Source: Candidatus Delongbacteria bacterium
GTDB lineage: Bacteria; CAIWAD01
NCBI GenBank assembly: GCA_020634015.1
Contig: JACKCN010000005.1
Span: 248,001 to 312,000 of the forward strand
Length of the DNA stretch: 64,000 nt
Reading direction: 5' to 3'
The notes beneath the pieces were generated by a model. It ran no database searches and was not told the origin of the DNA. It saw nothing but the letters and a program-made list of their open reading frames with translations. The position numbers were made by a program, and so were the translations under genes. Every line of letters begins with the position of its first letter. The first letter of the stretch is position 1. Of the stretch, positions 27,402 to 36,630 are shown piece by piece.

Positions 27402-28877
27402 ATGGATCTGGCAGCCGAACGCATCCCCCCCCACAGCCCGGAAGCGGAAGTGGCCGTACTGGGCGCGATGTTCATCGATGCCGACGCCGTCGACCGCGTC
27501 ACCGAGCGCCTGCACACTCCCGAAGATTTCTACCTGCTGCCTCACCGCCTGATCTACGGCGCGATCCTCGAGCTGGCCAACGCCAACATTCCGGTCGATC
27601 TGATCAGCGTGCGCGAGCGCCTGGAACTGATGGGTCAGCGCGAACGGCGCAAGCAGGACCTGCTGGCCGAAGCCGGGGGCATTGCCAAGCTCCAGGAACT
27701 GTCCATGGCCGTGGACAGCGCGGGCAACGTGGAGTATCACGCCGACATCGTGCATCGCCGCGCTCTGCTGCGGCACATCATCGGTGCCTCCACCGGCCTG
27801 GTGCGCGACGCCTTCAGCCCGGCCGCCGACCCCGACGAACTGCTCAACAGTGCCGAGAGCGCCTTCTTCCGCATCAGCCATCAGCAGCGCACCCAGGACA
27901 TGATCTCCATGAGCCAGCTCATGAATCAGACCATGGAGCGGCTCGAGACGATGGAGCGCAGCGATGGCCTGCTGGGAGTGGACACGGGCTTCATCGATCT
28001 GAACAAGATGACCAGTGGCCTGCAGCGTACCGACCTGGTGATCCTGGCGGCGCGCCCCTCGATGGGCAAGACCGCCTTCGCGCTCAACCTTACGCTCAAT
28101 GCGGCCCGCAAGGGGGCGTCGGTGGGGTTCTTCAGTCTGGAAATGAGTGCCGAGCAGCTGGCCTACCGCATGATCAGCGTGGTTTCGGGTGTGTCCGGCC
28201 AGCGCCTGCGCACCAAGTCCTTCAATCATGGGGACGAAACCAGCCGCGTCTCACAGGCGGTGAACGAACTGTCCGAGTACAGGATCCACATCGACGAGAC
28301 CCCGGGCATCACCATGGCCGAGCTGCGCAGCAAGGCCCGGCGACTCTCCAGCCGTTACAAGATGGACCTGCTGGTGGTGGATTACCTGCAGTTGATGACC
28401 CTGCCCAGTTCCGAGAATCACCAGTTGGGTGTGGCGGCCGTCTCCAAGGCGCTCAAGGGGCTGGCCAAGGAACTGGAGATTCCCGTGATCGCGCTGTCGC
28501 AGCTCAGCCGTCAGGTGGAACAGCGTGGTGGCGACAAGGTGCCCATGCTCTCCGACTTGCGTGACTCGGGAGCCATCGAGCAGGACGCGGACCTGGTGTT
28601 CTTCGTCTATCGACCCGAGGTCTACATGCAGACCGACGCCGAGGGCAACTCGGTGGAAGGGCGTGCCGAGATTCACCTCAGCAAGCACCGCAATGGCCCC
28701 ACCGGTGTGGTACGCCTGCACTTCGAGAAGGAAACCGGACGCTTCCGCGATTCGGATCCCTGGTCCACTCCTCCCCCGGGCATGGAACGTGCACCGCGCA
28801 GCATGCCCGAAGTCTACAGCCGCCCCGGCGGTTCGGCCCTGCCCGGCGGACTGCCGGACGACGATCGCCCCTTCTGA
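27402..28877 (+). CDS. dnaB: Replicative DNA helicase DnaB
   Basis: 491 residues from the ATG at 27402, where the standard opening LAAERIPPHSPEAEVAVLGA begins; a GTG at 27357 would add 15 residues. N-terminal helical domain, then RecA-like ATPase with Walker A RPSMGKTAF (Lys about 223), FFSLEMSAEQLAYR (H1a), LLVVDYLQLM (Walker B) and ALSQLSRQVEQRGGDKVPML, with DLRDSGAIEQDADLVFF near the end. The homohexamer unwinds DNA at the fork. The C-terminal 40 residues are Pro/Gly/Arg-rich. Its stop is two bases before the rel gene, so the two are coupled. Confidence 0.97.
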   Translation: MDLAAERIPPHSPEAEVAVLGAMFIDADAVDRVTERLHTPEDFYLLPHRLIYGAILELANANIPVDLISVRERLELMGQRERRKQDLLAEAGGIAKLQELSMAVDSAGNVEYHADIVHRRALLRHIIGASTGLVRDAFSPAADPDELLNSAESAFFRISHQQRTQDMISMSQLMNQTMERLETMERSDGLLGVDTGFIDLNKMTSGLQRTDLVILAARPSMGKTAFALNLTLNAARKGASVGFFSLEMSAEQLAYRMISVVSGVSGQRLRTKSFNHGDETSRVSQAVNELSEYRIHIDETPGITMAELRSKARRLSSRYKMDLLVVDYLQLMTLPSSENHQLGVAAVSKALKGLAKELEIPVIALSQLSRQVEQRGGDKVPMLSDLRDSGAIEQDADLVFFVYRPEVYMQTDAEGNSVEGRAEIHLSKHRNGPTGVVRLHFEKETGRFRDSDPWSTPPPGMERAPRSMPEVYSRPGGSALPGGLPDDDRPF

Positions 28878-28879
28878 GC

Positions 28880-31087
28880 ATGGCCGACACCCCCCACATG
28901 CCGCCGGAATTTCCCGGAACGTCACACGCGGACTATCGCCGCGCGGTCGAGGAGATCGTCAGCTCCCCACCCGAAAGCGGACCCAGCTTCGATCCGGCCG
29001 AGGTGCTGCGGGCCTTCGAGTTCGCGTACAAGGCCCATGATGGCCAGGTGCGGCGCTCGGGCGAGCCCTACATCGGTCACCCGATCGAGGTGCTGCGGAT
29101 TCTTGTGCGCCAGCGGATGGACCAGGACACCCTGATCGCCGGGCTGCTGCACGATACGGTGGAAGACTGCGAGAGCGTGGAGCTGACCGACATCGTCTCG
29201 GAGTTCGGCGAGCACGTGGCCGTGATCGTGGATGGTGTCACAAAGATCGGCGGACTCAAGTTCGCGTCCACCGAGCATCGCCAGAGCGTGAACTATCGCA
29301 AGATGCTGCTCTCGATGTCGCGTGACATCCGCGTGATCTTCGTGAAGTTCGCCGACCGCCTGCACAACATGCGCACCATTGACCACCTCTCCACGGAGAA
29401 GTCGGATCGCATCGCGCGGGAGACCCTGGATGTGTACGCCCCGCTGGCCCACCGCTTCGGCATGGGATCCATCAAGTGGGAACTGGAAGATCTGTGTCTG
29501 AAAGTGCTGGAGCCCGAGTTCTACAATGAGCTGGTGGAGAAGATCGACCTCAAGCGCGAGCAGCGTGAGGAGGTGATCGAGCTGGCCATCCGCCCGCTGC
29601 GCGAGAAGCTGGTGTCCTACGGGGTCGCGCACCGGATCTTCGGACGCCCCAAACACTTCTATTCGATCTGGAACAAGATCCACCAGCGCCACAAGACCTT
29701 CGAGGAAATTCTGGACCTCTTCGCGATCCGGATCATCGTGGAACGCCTTGAAGACTGCTACTTCGCGCTGGGCACCGTACACAACATCTACAATCCCATC
29801 GCCGACCGTTTCTCGGATTACGTGGCCACGCCCAAGTCCAATGGCTACCAGAGCCTGCACACCAAGGTGGTGGGCCCCGGCGGGCGCACGCTGGAGATCC
29901 AGATCCGCACTGAGGAAATGAACCGGGTGGCCGAGTTCGGTCTGGCCGCGCACTGGATCTACAAGGAAGGCGGCGACCGCGATCGCCAGCTCAACGAATT
30001 CTTCACCTGGATCAAGCAGGTGCTGGACGAGAACGCACCGGAGGCCAGCTCCGATGAGTTCCTGGAAGGGTTCAAGATCAACCTCTACCAGGACGACATC
30101 TTCGTGTTCTCGCCCAAGGGTGACCTCTACAAGCTGCCCAAGGGCGCCACACCCATCGACTTCGCCTTTGCCGTGCACACCAATGTGGGCCTGAACTGCT
30201 CGGGCGCACGCGTGGACCGGCGGATGGTGCCGCTGGACACGGAACTGACCAGCGGCTCGATCGTCGAGATCTTGACCTCCAAGACCCAGCGCCCCTCCCA
30301 GGACTGGCTGCGCATCGCCACCACCAATCGGGCGCGTTCCAAGATCAGGCGCTGGCTCAAGGAGCGCCGTTGGCACGAAAGCCGTGATCTGGGCGAGGAG
30401 ATGTTCCGTCGCGAGCTTGAGCGCAATCAGCTGGTGGCCAAGGAAGTCAATGCCACCGACCTGGCCCAGAGCATGGGTTACAAGGCCGTGGACCAGCTCT
30501 ACGCCGCACTGGGCGCGGGCGATGTGACCATGCCCACCGTGATGCGCAAGGTCATTCCGGAAGACGCCGATGCCGTGCAGCAGACTCTGCTGCGTCGGCT
30601 GTTCCGCCGCAGCGACAAGCGCAAGCCGCGCCGCAGCGCCGTGCGCATCAGTGGGCTGCAGAACATGGTGGTACAGTTCGGGCGCTGCTGCCAGCCCTTG
30701 CCCGGCGATGAGATCGTGGGGTTCGTGGCCACCGGTCAGGGGGTCAAGATCCACCGCGCCAACTGTGCCAACGTGAGCCAGATGGTGGGCAAGAGCGAGC
30801 GTCAGGTGGACGTGGAATGGGACAGCGAGCGCAACGACACCTTCAACAGCCGGTTGATGGTGGTGGCAACCGATCGCAAAAGCCTGATCCACGACATTTC
30901 CGACACCCTGGCCAAGCTGGACGTGAACATTTCCCAGTTCACGATGAAGCGCCAGGAAGAACTGGCCATTGGCCGCATCGTGATCGAAGTCAAGAATCTG
31001 AGCCAGTTGCAGTCGATCATCAACAAGCTCAAGGCCATTCCCAAGGTGATCCGCGTCGATCGCCACGACCAGAGCGCGGACTGGTAA
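28880..31087 (+). CDS. rel: Bifunctional (p)ppGpp synthetase/hydrolase, RelA/SpoT family
   Basis: 735 residues. Order: HD hydrolase domain (YIGHPIEVLRIL; LLHDTVED with HD at 91-92), nucleotidyltransferase domain (GRPKHFYSIWNKI, DLFAIRIIVE, TPKSNGYQSLHTKV, EIQIRTEEMNRVAEFGLAAH), TGS domain (DIFVFSPKGDLYKLPKGAT), zinc-finger-like region (FGRCCQPLPGDEIVG) and C-terminal ACT domain (LMVVATDRKSLIHDISDTLA). An intact HD box suggests both making and degrading ppGpp, the alarm signal of starvation. Full length for the family. It is tightly placed after dnaB and two bases before the NUDIX gene. Confidence 0.95.
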   Translation: MADTPHMPPEFPGTSHADYRRAVEEIVSSPPESGPSFDPAEVLRAFEFAYKAHDGQVRRSGEPYIGHPIEVLRILVRQRMDQDTLIAGLLHDTVEDCESVELTDIVSEFGEHVAVIVDGVTKIGGLKFASTEHRQSVNYRKMLLSMSRDIRVIFVKFADRLHNMRTIDHLSTEKSDRIARETLDVYAPLAHRFGMGSIKWELEDLCLKVLEPEFYNELVEKIDLKREQREEVIELAIRPLREKLVSYGVAHRIFGRPKHFYSIWNKIHQRHKTFEEILDLFAIRIIVERLEDCYFALGTVHNIYNPIADRFSDYVATPKSNGYQSLHTKVVGPGGRTLEIQIRTEEMNRVAEFGLAAHWIYKEGGDRDRQLNEFFTWIKQVLDENAPEASSDEFLEGFKINLYQDDIFVFSPKGDLYKLPKGATPIDFAFAVHTNVGLNCSGARVDRRMVPLDTELTSGSIVEILTSKTQRPSQDWLRIATTNRARSKIRRWLKERRWHESRDLGEEMFRRELERNQLVAKEVNATDLAQSMGYKAVDQLYAALGAGDVTMPTVMRKVIPEDADAVQQTLLRRLFRRSDKRKPRRSAVRISGLQNMVVQFGRCCQPLPGDEIVGFVATGQGVKIHRANCANVSQMVGKSERQVDVEWDSERNDTFNSRLMVVATDRKSLIHDISDTLAKLDVNISQFTMKRQEELAIGRIVIEVKNLSQLQSIINKLKAIPKVIRVDRHDQSADW

Positions 31088-31089
31088 GC

Positions 31090-31740
31090 ATGGATCACGC
31101 CGCACCGGGGGACAGGCACGCTCTCCTGGACGGGTTCGAGGAATTCCTGGCCCGCCGCAGTCGCCGGGTACTGGATTTCGTGGACGACAAGCCCGCCCAC
31201 CGGGGAACGGGTGCAGCGACAGGGGCGCGCCAGTCGGCCGTGCTGGTCTGCCTCGCCGCGGATCACGGAAACGATCTGCGACTGTTGTATGTGGTACGCA
31301 GCCGGACTCTGACGCACCACCCCGGGCAGATCGGCTTTCCCGGAGGACGGGTCGAGCCCGCTGACGGAGGACTGGTCCAGGCAGCCCTGCGGGAGACCCT
31401 GGAAGAAGTCGCGATTCCCGCCGAGCGCGTGCGTGTACTGGGACTGCTGGACGACCAGTACACGTCCGCGTCGCAGCATGTGGTCACACCCGTGCTGGGC
31501 ATGCTGGACCCGGAGGCCCAGCCCCGCATCGTCAGTGACGAGAACGAGAGTCTGTTCTGGATGGGCCTGGCCCGGCTGGAGGCCGAGTGTCGCCCCGTGA
31601 CGCTGAGAGCACCGGGGGAGCCCTGGAAGCGTGAAGGTCAGTGGGTCTTTCCGACTCCATGCGGCCCGCTCTGGGGGCTGAGTTCGCGGATCACACACAA
31701 CCTTCTGCAGATTCTTCGCCAGTATCACAGCTTTTCCTGA
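31090..31740 (+). CDS. NUDIX hydrolase, CoA pyrophosphatase type
   Basis: 216 residues from the ATG at 31090, two bases after the rel stop. HPGQIGFPGGRVEPADGGLV followed by AALRETLEEV fits the CoA/NudL branch, where a GQ-x-x-FPGG motif precedes the Nudix box REx2EE. These enzymes cleave CoA and acyl-CoAs to phosphopantetheine and 3',5'-ADP. Last gene of the dnaB-rel unit by spacing. Similarity to MutT-like enzymes is weaker. Confidence 0.87.
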   Translation: MDHAAPGDRHALLDGFEEFLARRSRRVLDFVDDKPAHRGTGAATGARQSAVLVCLAADHGNDLRLLYVVRSRTLTHHPGQIGFPGGRVEPADGGLVQAALRETLEEVAIPAERVRVLGLLDDQYTSASQHVVTPVLGMLDPEAQPRIVSDENESLFWMGLARLEAECRPVTLRAPGEPWKREGQWVFPTPCGPLWGLSSRITHNLLQILRQYHSFS

Positions 31741-31920
31741 GATCCTGCATGCATCACGCGAATCCGGACCGCCAACCGGGCCAGATGCGACGACGCCCGG
31801 TTGTGGCTTGTGATTTCCGATTGAACTCACGTTTTTCGCTCACTCAATTCTCGACCCGTTGCTGCCGATGCAGTCAGGTTGGCGCACAAAGACCATCGAA
31901 ACCTTGCAAGGAATCATCGC

Positions 31921-33336
31921 ATGCGAGTTCCATTTGTTCTTCCGGCCCTGCTGGGCCTTTCCCTGATTTTCGCTTCATGCCAGAGCAGGGATTCATTCCG
32001 CGTTGGACTGGTGTTCACGTCCGATACCAAGGGTTACATCGAAGACTGCGGTTGTCACAGCAAACGTCTGGGCGGCATGGCCCGCCGGGGCGCGGCGGTG
32101 GACAGTCTGCGCAAGTCAATGGACGGCAATGTGCTGGTGTTCGACACGGGCAACCTGCATGGCACCAAGGTCGATGCGGACACCGATGCCGATGGCGAGT
32201 TCCTGGTGGAACTGCTGGACCATCAGGGCTATGACCTGACAGTACTGGGTGCCAAGGACCTGACGCTGGAAGGCGACGGGCTCAGCCGCATGGTCACTCA
32301 TGCCCGGCATCCCTGGGTGGGCACCGATGTGGCCGACTCCCTGCGCCCGGTGGGCGTTCAGGATTTCGTGATCAAGAAGGTCGACGGTGTCAAGGTGGGT
32401 CTCTTCAGTTGGCTGGACCCGGACAGTCGTGCCAATGGCGTGAATGCCGCCAGTCTCAAGAACAATCTGGAAAGCATGGCGGCCCAGCTTCGCAAGAAAG
32501 TGGACCTGCTGGTGCTGGTGGCCTATACCACCGAAGATCAGCTGGATGCTCTGGCACAGCGGGTGCCCATGGTGGACGTGGTGGTCCTGGGTGGGCTGGC
32601 CAACCCGATGAAGCGCGAGAAGGTGATCGGCACGACCCTGGTCGGTGCGGCCGGTGATCGCGGGCGGCATGTGGCGTCCTTCGATCTCACCCTCGATCGT
32701 CAGCGCAAGATTGCCCAGAGCCGCTATTCCGTGATCGAGATCGTGCAGGATTACCCGCGTGAACCCTGGGCCGCCGCCCGGATGGATTCTCTCAAGAACG
32801 TGCGCGAAGAGGCGAAACTCGCCAGAATCGACGCTCTGCGCCTGGAACGCCTGGCCAGCATGGGCATCGATCCGGCCACCCACGCGTCTCCGGCGGAGGG
32901 TCTGAGCTACCTGGGAGAATCCAGCTGCCGCGATTGCCATGCCACCATCGCGGCGGCCTGGCGCATGACGCCCCACGCCCAGGCCTACGCCCAGCTCTAC
33001 CGTGACAAGCAGATGGACATTCCCGAGAAGGAGCGCCGGGCCACCACCGGTTTCCTCGAGCCCCGCGGATTCGTTTCCCGCATTGACACTCCCTCACTGA
33101 TCAACGTTCAGTGCGAAGCCTGTCATGGTGCAGGCAGTGCGCATGTCCAGAGTGAAGGCAAGGCACTCGAGACTCTGAAGAATGCCAGTGAGAGTTGCGC
33201 GACCTGCCACTCGGGTGAACATGCCAAGGGTTTTGACCTGAAGCGGGCCCTGAGTCAGGTGCATGACACGACCCAGGTGCAGCAGACCCAGAAACCCCGC
33301 CCGAGCGGATTGCTGAAGGGTGCTGCCGTTCGCTGA
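31921..33336 (+). CDS. UshA-like/trihaem cytochrome c fusion lipoprotein, Cys form
   Basis: 471 residues from the ATG at 31921, preceded by AAGGAA; an upstream in-frame ATG (31879) would mask the signal. Signal peptide with lipobox ending FASC. Residues about 27-310 resemble the N-terminal metallophosphoesterase domain of UshA-type 5'-nucleotidases (SDTKGYIEDCG, FDTGNLH, LGAKDL, VVLGGLANP), but the usual metal ligands Asp-x-His, NHE and GHxH are altered, so phosphatase activity is doubtful. C43-G44-C45 forms a close Cys pair. The C-terminal third has three haem sites: CRDCH (336-340), CEACH (398-402), CATCH (426-430), as in cytochrome c554-like proteins. Predicted periplasmic, membrane-anchored redox protein. 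First of three tandem paralogues. Confidence 0.85.
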   Translation: MRVPFVLPALLGLSLIFASCQSRDSFRVGLVFTSDTKGYIEDCGCHSKRLGGMARRGAAVDSLRKSMDGNVLVFDTGNLHGTKVDADTDADGEFLVELLDHQGYDLTVLGAKDLTLEGDGLSRMVTHARHPWVGTDVADSLRPVGVQDFVIKKVDGVKVGLFSWLDPDSRANGVNAASLKNNLESMAAQLRKKVDLLVLVAYTTEDQLDALAQRVPMVDVVVLGGLANPMKREKVIGTTLVGAAGDRGRHVASFDLTLDRQRKIAQSRYSVIEIVQDYPREPWAAARMDSLKNVREEAKLARIDALRLERLASMGIDPATHASPAEGLSYLGESSCRDCHATIAAAWRMTPHAQAYAQLYRDKQMDIPEKERRATTGFLEPRGFVSRIDTPSLINVQCEACHGAGSAHVQSEGKALETLKNASESCATCHSGEHAKGFDLKRALSQVHDTTQVQQTQKPRPSGLLKGAAVR

Positions 33337-33514
33337 GTGGCGATGGCAATTTTCCGGGCACGAGTTCCAGCTTTGCTTTGCGGGAGCCCTGCTCTATCTT
33401 GCGCGGTTGCCTGCCGATTCGGCTTGACGGGAACCCCGGAAGCCAGAAATGGGTTCGCAGCCTGCCGGCTCCATTCCGGACAGCCGGCGCTTTGATTGTA
33501 ATTGGGACGCACTC

Positions 33515-34963
33515 ATGAAAAACCTGTTCGCGATTCTCATCGCTCTGCTGGCCTTCGGCTGGATCAATTCCGGGTGCGAGCCCGCGAAGGATTCCTACCG
33601 ACTGGGCCTGGTCTTCACCGCCGACTGCAAGGGCTACATCGAGGACTGTGGCTGACACAGCAAGAAGCTTGGCGGTCTTGCCAGGCGTTCCCATGCTGTC
33701 GACAGTCTGCGTACTCACTTCGGTTCCGACATGCTGCTGCTGGATGCCGGAAACATCTACTCTCTCAAGCGGGGCGACGAGCCCGAGCGCGAGGTGAAGT
33801 TCATCCTCGAGAACATGGATGACCAGAAGTACGATGTGGGCATTCTGGGTGCCAAGGATCTGGACATCCCCGACAGTTCCCTGCAGAAGATGATCCGTTT
33901 CAGCGACTTCCAGTGGGTGGGCACCGACATCGTCGATGCGCGTCGCCCCAAGGATGTCAAGCCCTGGCTGATCAAGAAGGTGGACGGCGTCAAGGTCGGC
34001 GTGTTCTCCTTCCTTGACAAGGAGTACCGTTTCAACAACGTGGACTCCACGGAAGTGGTCGACAATCTCGAAGCCACGGCCAAGAAGCTGCGTTCCAAGG
34101 TGGACGTGCTGGTGCTGGTGGCGCACACCGACAACCGCACCGTCGAGAAACTGGTCGAGCGGGTGCCCATGGTCGACGTGATCGTGCTGGGCGGCAATGC
34201 CAACCCGATGTTCACCGAGAAGACCGTGGGGCAGACCGTGATCGGTTGCCCGGGAGACCGTGGTCGCCACATCGGTGTGTTCGAACTCGAATTGAACCGT
34301 CAGAAGAACATCACCAGAACCAGCTACGGCATGGTGGTGCTGGATCACAATTTCCCCTCGGATCCCGTGGTTGCCCAGAAGATGGAAGACTTCAAGCGGG
34401 AAGCCGAAGAAGCCAAGCGTGCCCAGATCGAGAAGCGCCGCATCGAGAAGCTGCACACGCTGGGCATCGACCCGGCCAGCCTTCCCGGTCAGGACGACCC
34501 CAACCACTACGTGGGCGAGTCCGAATGCCGGACCTGCCACACCGAAATCTACAGCGCCTGGAAGTCCACTCCGCATGCGCGCGCCTTCAGCGAGCTGATC
34601 CGGGCCCGCGAAAGTGACAACGAGGAGAAACTGCCGCGCTACGTGACCGGCTACCTCGAGAAGTCGGGCTATCTCAATCGCCTGGACACACCACTGCTGA
34701 TGAACGTGCAGTGCGAGTCCTGCCACGGTCGCGGCAGCGAGCACGTGCGTACCGAGGGCAAGGCTCTTGAAACCCTGAACCCCAACCCGGGCAACAGTTG
34801 CGTACAGTGCCATTCGGCCGAGAGCCAGCCGGACTTCGATCTGACCGAAGGCCTGAAGCACGTGCACAACATCGAGGACATGAAGATTCCTCAGAATGCG
34901 GTGCCCGTGCGTCCGCAGACCGAACCCAAAGTGCGGCCACGGCCACAGGCTGGCGGGCACTGA
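33515..34963 (+). CDS. UshA-like/trihaem cytochrome c fusion, predicted selenoprotein (in-frame UGA)
   Basis: Read through TGA at 33653-33655 as selenocysteine this is one 482-residue protein, ATG at 33515. Up to the TGA: signal peptide with lipobox-like NSGC (Cys21) and VFTADCKGYIEDCG. After it the same frame continues HSKKLGGLARRSHAVDSL to a stop at 34963 with no other interruption. The sisters have Cys at the TGA position (CGC), so this copy reads C45-G46-U47. A bacterial SECIS-like hairpin follows. The rest is the metallophosphoesterase-like fold with degenerate metal ligands (LDAGN, LGAKDL, VLGGNANP) and three haem motifs: CRTCH (338-342), CESCH (400-404), CVQCH (429-433). An extra Cys38 is absent from its sisters. 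Ordinary gene finding would stop at 33655 or start at 33731. Confidence 0.82.
33653..33699 (+). promoter_or_regulatory. Sec UGA codon and SECIS-like hairpin
   Basis: TGA at 33653-33655. Then lower stem ACAGCA (33657-33662) pairs with TGCTGT (33694-33699), and upper stem CTTGGC (33668-33673) pairs with GCCAGG (33680-33685, one G-U) closing a six-base loop GGTCTT. The loop begins 18 nt after the UGA, the same spacing as I recall for the E. coli fdhF element, whose loop also has GGUC. In bacteria this hairpin binds SelB so that UGA is read as selenocysteine. Confidence 0.78.
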
Positions 34964-34965
34964 TC

Positions 34966-36276
34966 GTGCGACGATCGCGCATGCATGCGGGCGGCGTTCC
35001 ATTTGGAACGCCGCCCATTTTTCTCTGCGTCGTGCTGCTGGTGTGCTCCGTGGCGGGCGTGTCCGCACCCCTGAGGGTGGACCTGCTGTTCAGCTCGGAC
35101 ACCAAGGGGCGAGTTGGGGACTGCGGCTGCTCGCGACACCCTCTGGGAGGGCTGGAGCGGCGTGCGACGGTGCTGGACAGCCTGCGCTCGCTGATCCCGG
35201 AGCGACCGCTGGTGCTGGACTTGGGTAACCTGCACAGTCAGCGCAAGGACAGCACCGCCGATCTGGATGCCCGCCTGATCTCGCAGGCGCTGTCCCGCAT
35301 GCGGTATGACCTGTTGCTGCAGGGCCCGATCGAGAACGCGCAGTCCTCGGCGAATCGAGAGCACTGGCAACGGGGAGCCCCGGATCTGTGGAGAGCTGCC
35401 ACGGAGTCGCCGCTGAAGCTGGAGTTGCCCGGTGCTCCAGCCGAGTCCATCGAGCTGGCCAGCTGGCACGATGCGGACTGGGCGCTCAACCGTGCCTTCG
35501 CACCCCGGACTCTGCCGGTGCCGCGCCGCGGCTGGCCAGATGCCTCACTGCACCTGCTGGTGGCGTTCTGTGATCCCGATCGGGTGTTTTCGTCGCCGCA
35601 GGAATTCGCCGACTGGGATGTGATTCTGCTGGGCGGCACAGCCAGTGCCATGGACAGCGCACGGGTCACGGAGGCGGGCAGCCTGGTGTTTTCCACCATG
35701 GACCGCGGACGCAGTCTGGGTTGGCTTCAGCTTGAAGAGGCGAATCGTGGACATTGGACTCTGGTGGACTCACGCCAGATCGAGATCCTGCCGCAGACAC
35801 GGCCCGATGATGCGATTGCCGCGATGATCGCCGAAGACCGGGAGCAACGTGCCCGGCGGGCCCGGATTCAGCTCCAGCGTGATCTGGATGCCCAGCGTGT
35901 GCTGCACGGCATGCCTCCGGTGAAGGCGGAGCAGCCCGAGGTGCTCGGGACGGAATCCTGTCGTCCATGTCATGCCGGGCTGGTGGAGCAGTGGTCCGCC
36001 GAGCGCCATGCTCGCGTATACGCCGAACTCTTGCGTGCCCCGGGGCGGATCACCCTCGACAGCCAACGCCGCTTCGTGACCGGCTGGCTGGAACCCGGTG
36101 GTTTCCTGGATCGCGAGCGTACGCCCGAGCGTCTGCAGGTTCAGTGCGAAGCCTGCCATGGCCCCGGCAGCCTGCACGTTCTTTCCGCTGGCAAGGACCC
36201 GATGCCTGTTCCCGGCCCCGCAAGTTGCGTCCTCTGCCACGCCGACCCCATGCCCCTGCCGTATCACAAACCGTAA
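34966..36276 (+). CDS. UshA-like/trihaem cytochrome c fusion, third paralogue
   Basis: 436 residues from GTG at 34966, chosen over ATG 34981 because it gives the signal peptide its basic n-region (RRSR) before IFLCVVLLVCSVAGVSA. No lipobox Cys, unlike the two sisters, so probably soluble in the periplasm. The motif is again Cys-Gly-Cys (C53, C55) but the following His is replaced by Ser (DCGCSRHPLGG). The UshA-like fold is more diverged (FSSDTKG, LDLGNLH, LLGGTAS). Three haem sites: CRPCH (332-336), CEACH (394-398), CVLCH (421-425). It follows the selenoprotein stop by two bases, so the two are cotranscribed. Confidence 0.82.
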   Translation: MRRSRMHAGGVPFGTPPIFLCVVLLVCSVAGVSAPLRVDLLFSSDTKGRVGDCGCSRHPLGGLERRATVLDSLRSLIPERPLVLDLGNLHSQRKDSTADLDARLISQALSRMRYDLLLQGPIENAQSSANREHWQRGAPDLWRAATESPLKLELPGAPAESIELASWHDADWALNRAFAPRTLPVPRRGWPDASLHLLVAFCDPDRVFSSPQEFADWDVILLGGTASAMDSARVTEAGSLVFSTMDRGRSLGWLQLEEANRGHWTLVDSRQIEILPQTRPDDAIAAMIAEDREQRARRARIQLQRDLDAQRVLHGMPPVKAEQPEVLGTESCRPCHAGLVEQWSAERHARVYAELLRAPGRITLDSQRRFVTGWLEPGGFLDRERTPERLQVQCEACHGPGSLHVLSAGKDPMPVPGPASCVLCHADPMPLPYHKP

Positions 36277-36630
36277 GGCGATGCGTTGCGAGGCTGACCA
36301 AATCGACCCATGCGATGTATGCGACGGTCGGGATCTACTCGACGCAGCTGCCAGCCATGCCCGATGAAGCCCCCTAGGACCATGACATCCAACACACGCC
36401 CCAGCGCAATCCGGGGCACCCGGAACGGGAAACCCACACGTCCCGATGTGCTCCGACGTCACCGATGGACAATGCCCGATGCGGCGTGACCCGGATTCCG
36501 CGGGAAGCCTCTGGTGCAATCATGGTTCGGGTGGCTTCTTCGGGCCCGGCTGGCAGCCACGGCGTTGACTCGACGTCTGCAAACCAGGGTTTCAGCGTTG
36601 CATGTCACCCATTCCGGGCGACCATTTTGC
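36277..36630. other. Intergenic gap between convergent genes, nothing identified
   Basis: 354 bp between the third cytochrome paralogue and the convergent phosphomutase gene. No supported gene or clear intrinsic terminator was seen. Confidence 0.35.

Noticed and set aside
28922..31105. Very long open frame antisense to rel (about 727 codons)
   Set aside because: It mirrors the codon bias of the rel gene on the other strand and has a low-complexity His/Gly/Val/Leu-rich translation with no domain.
33515..33655. Reading the in-frame TGA as a plain pseudogene stop or sequencing error
   Set aside because: The rest of the gene is intact, the TGA falls exactly on a conserved Cys column, and a SECIS-like hairpin follows at the right distance. 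Error remains possible and is named as the refuting result.
33101..35068. Long antisense open frame across the cytochrome genes
   Set aside because: Its translation is shadow sequence of three real genes with haem motifs and clear paralogy on the plus strand.
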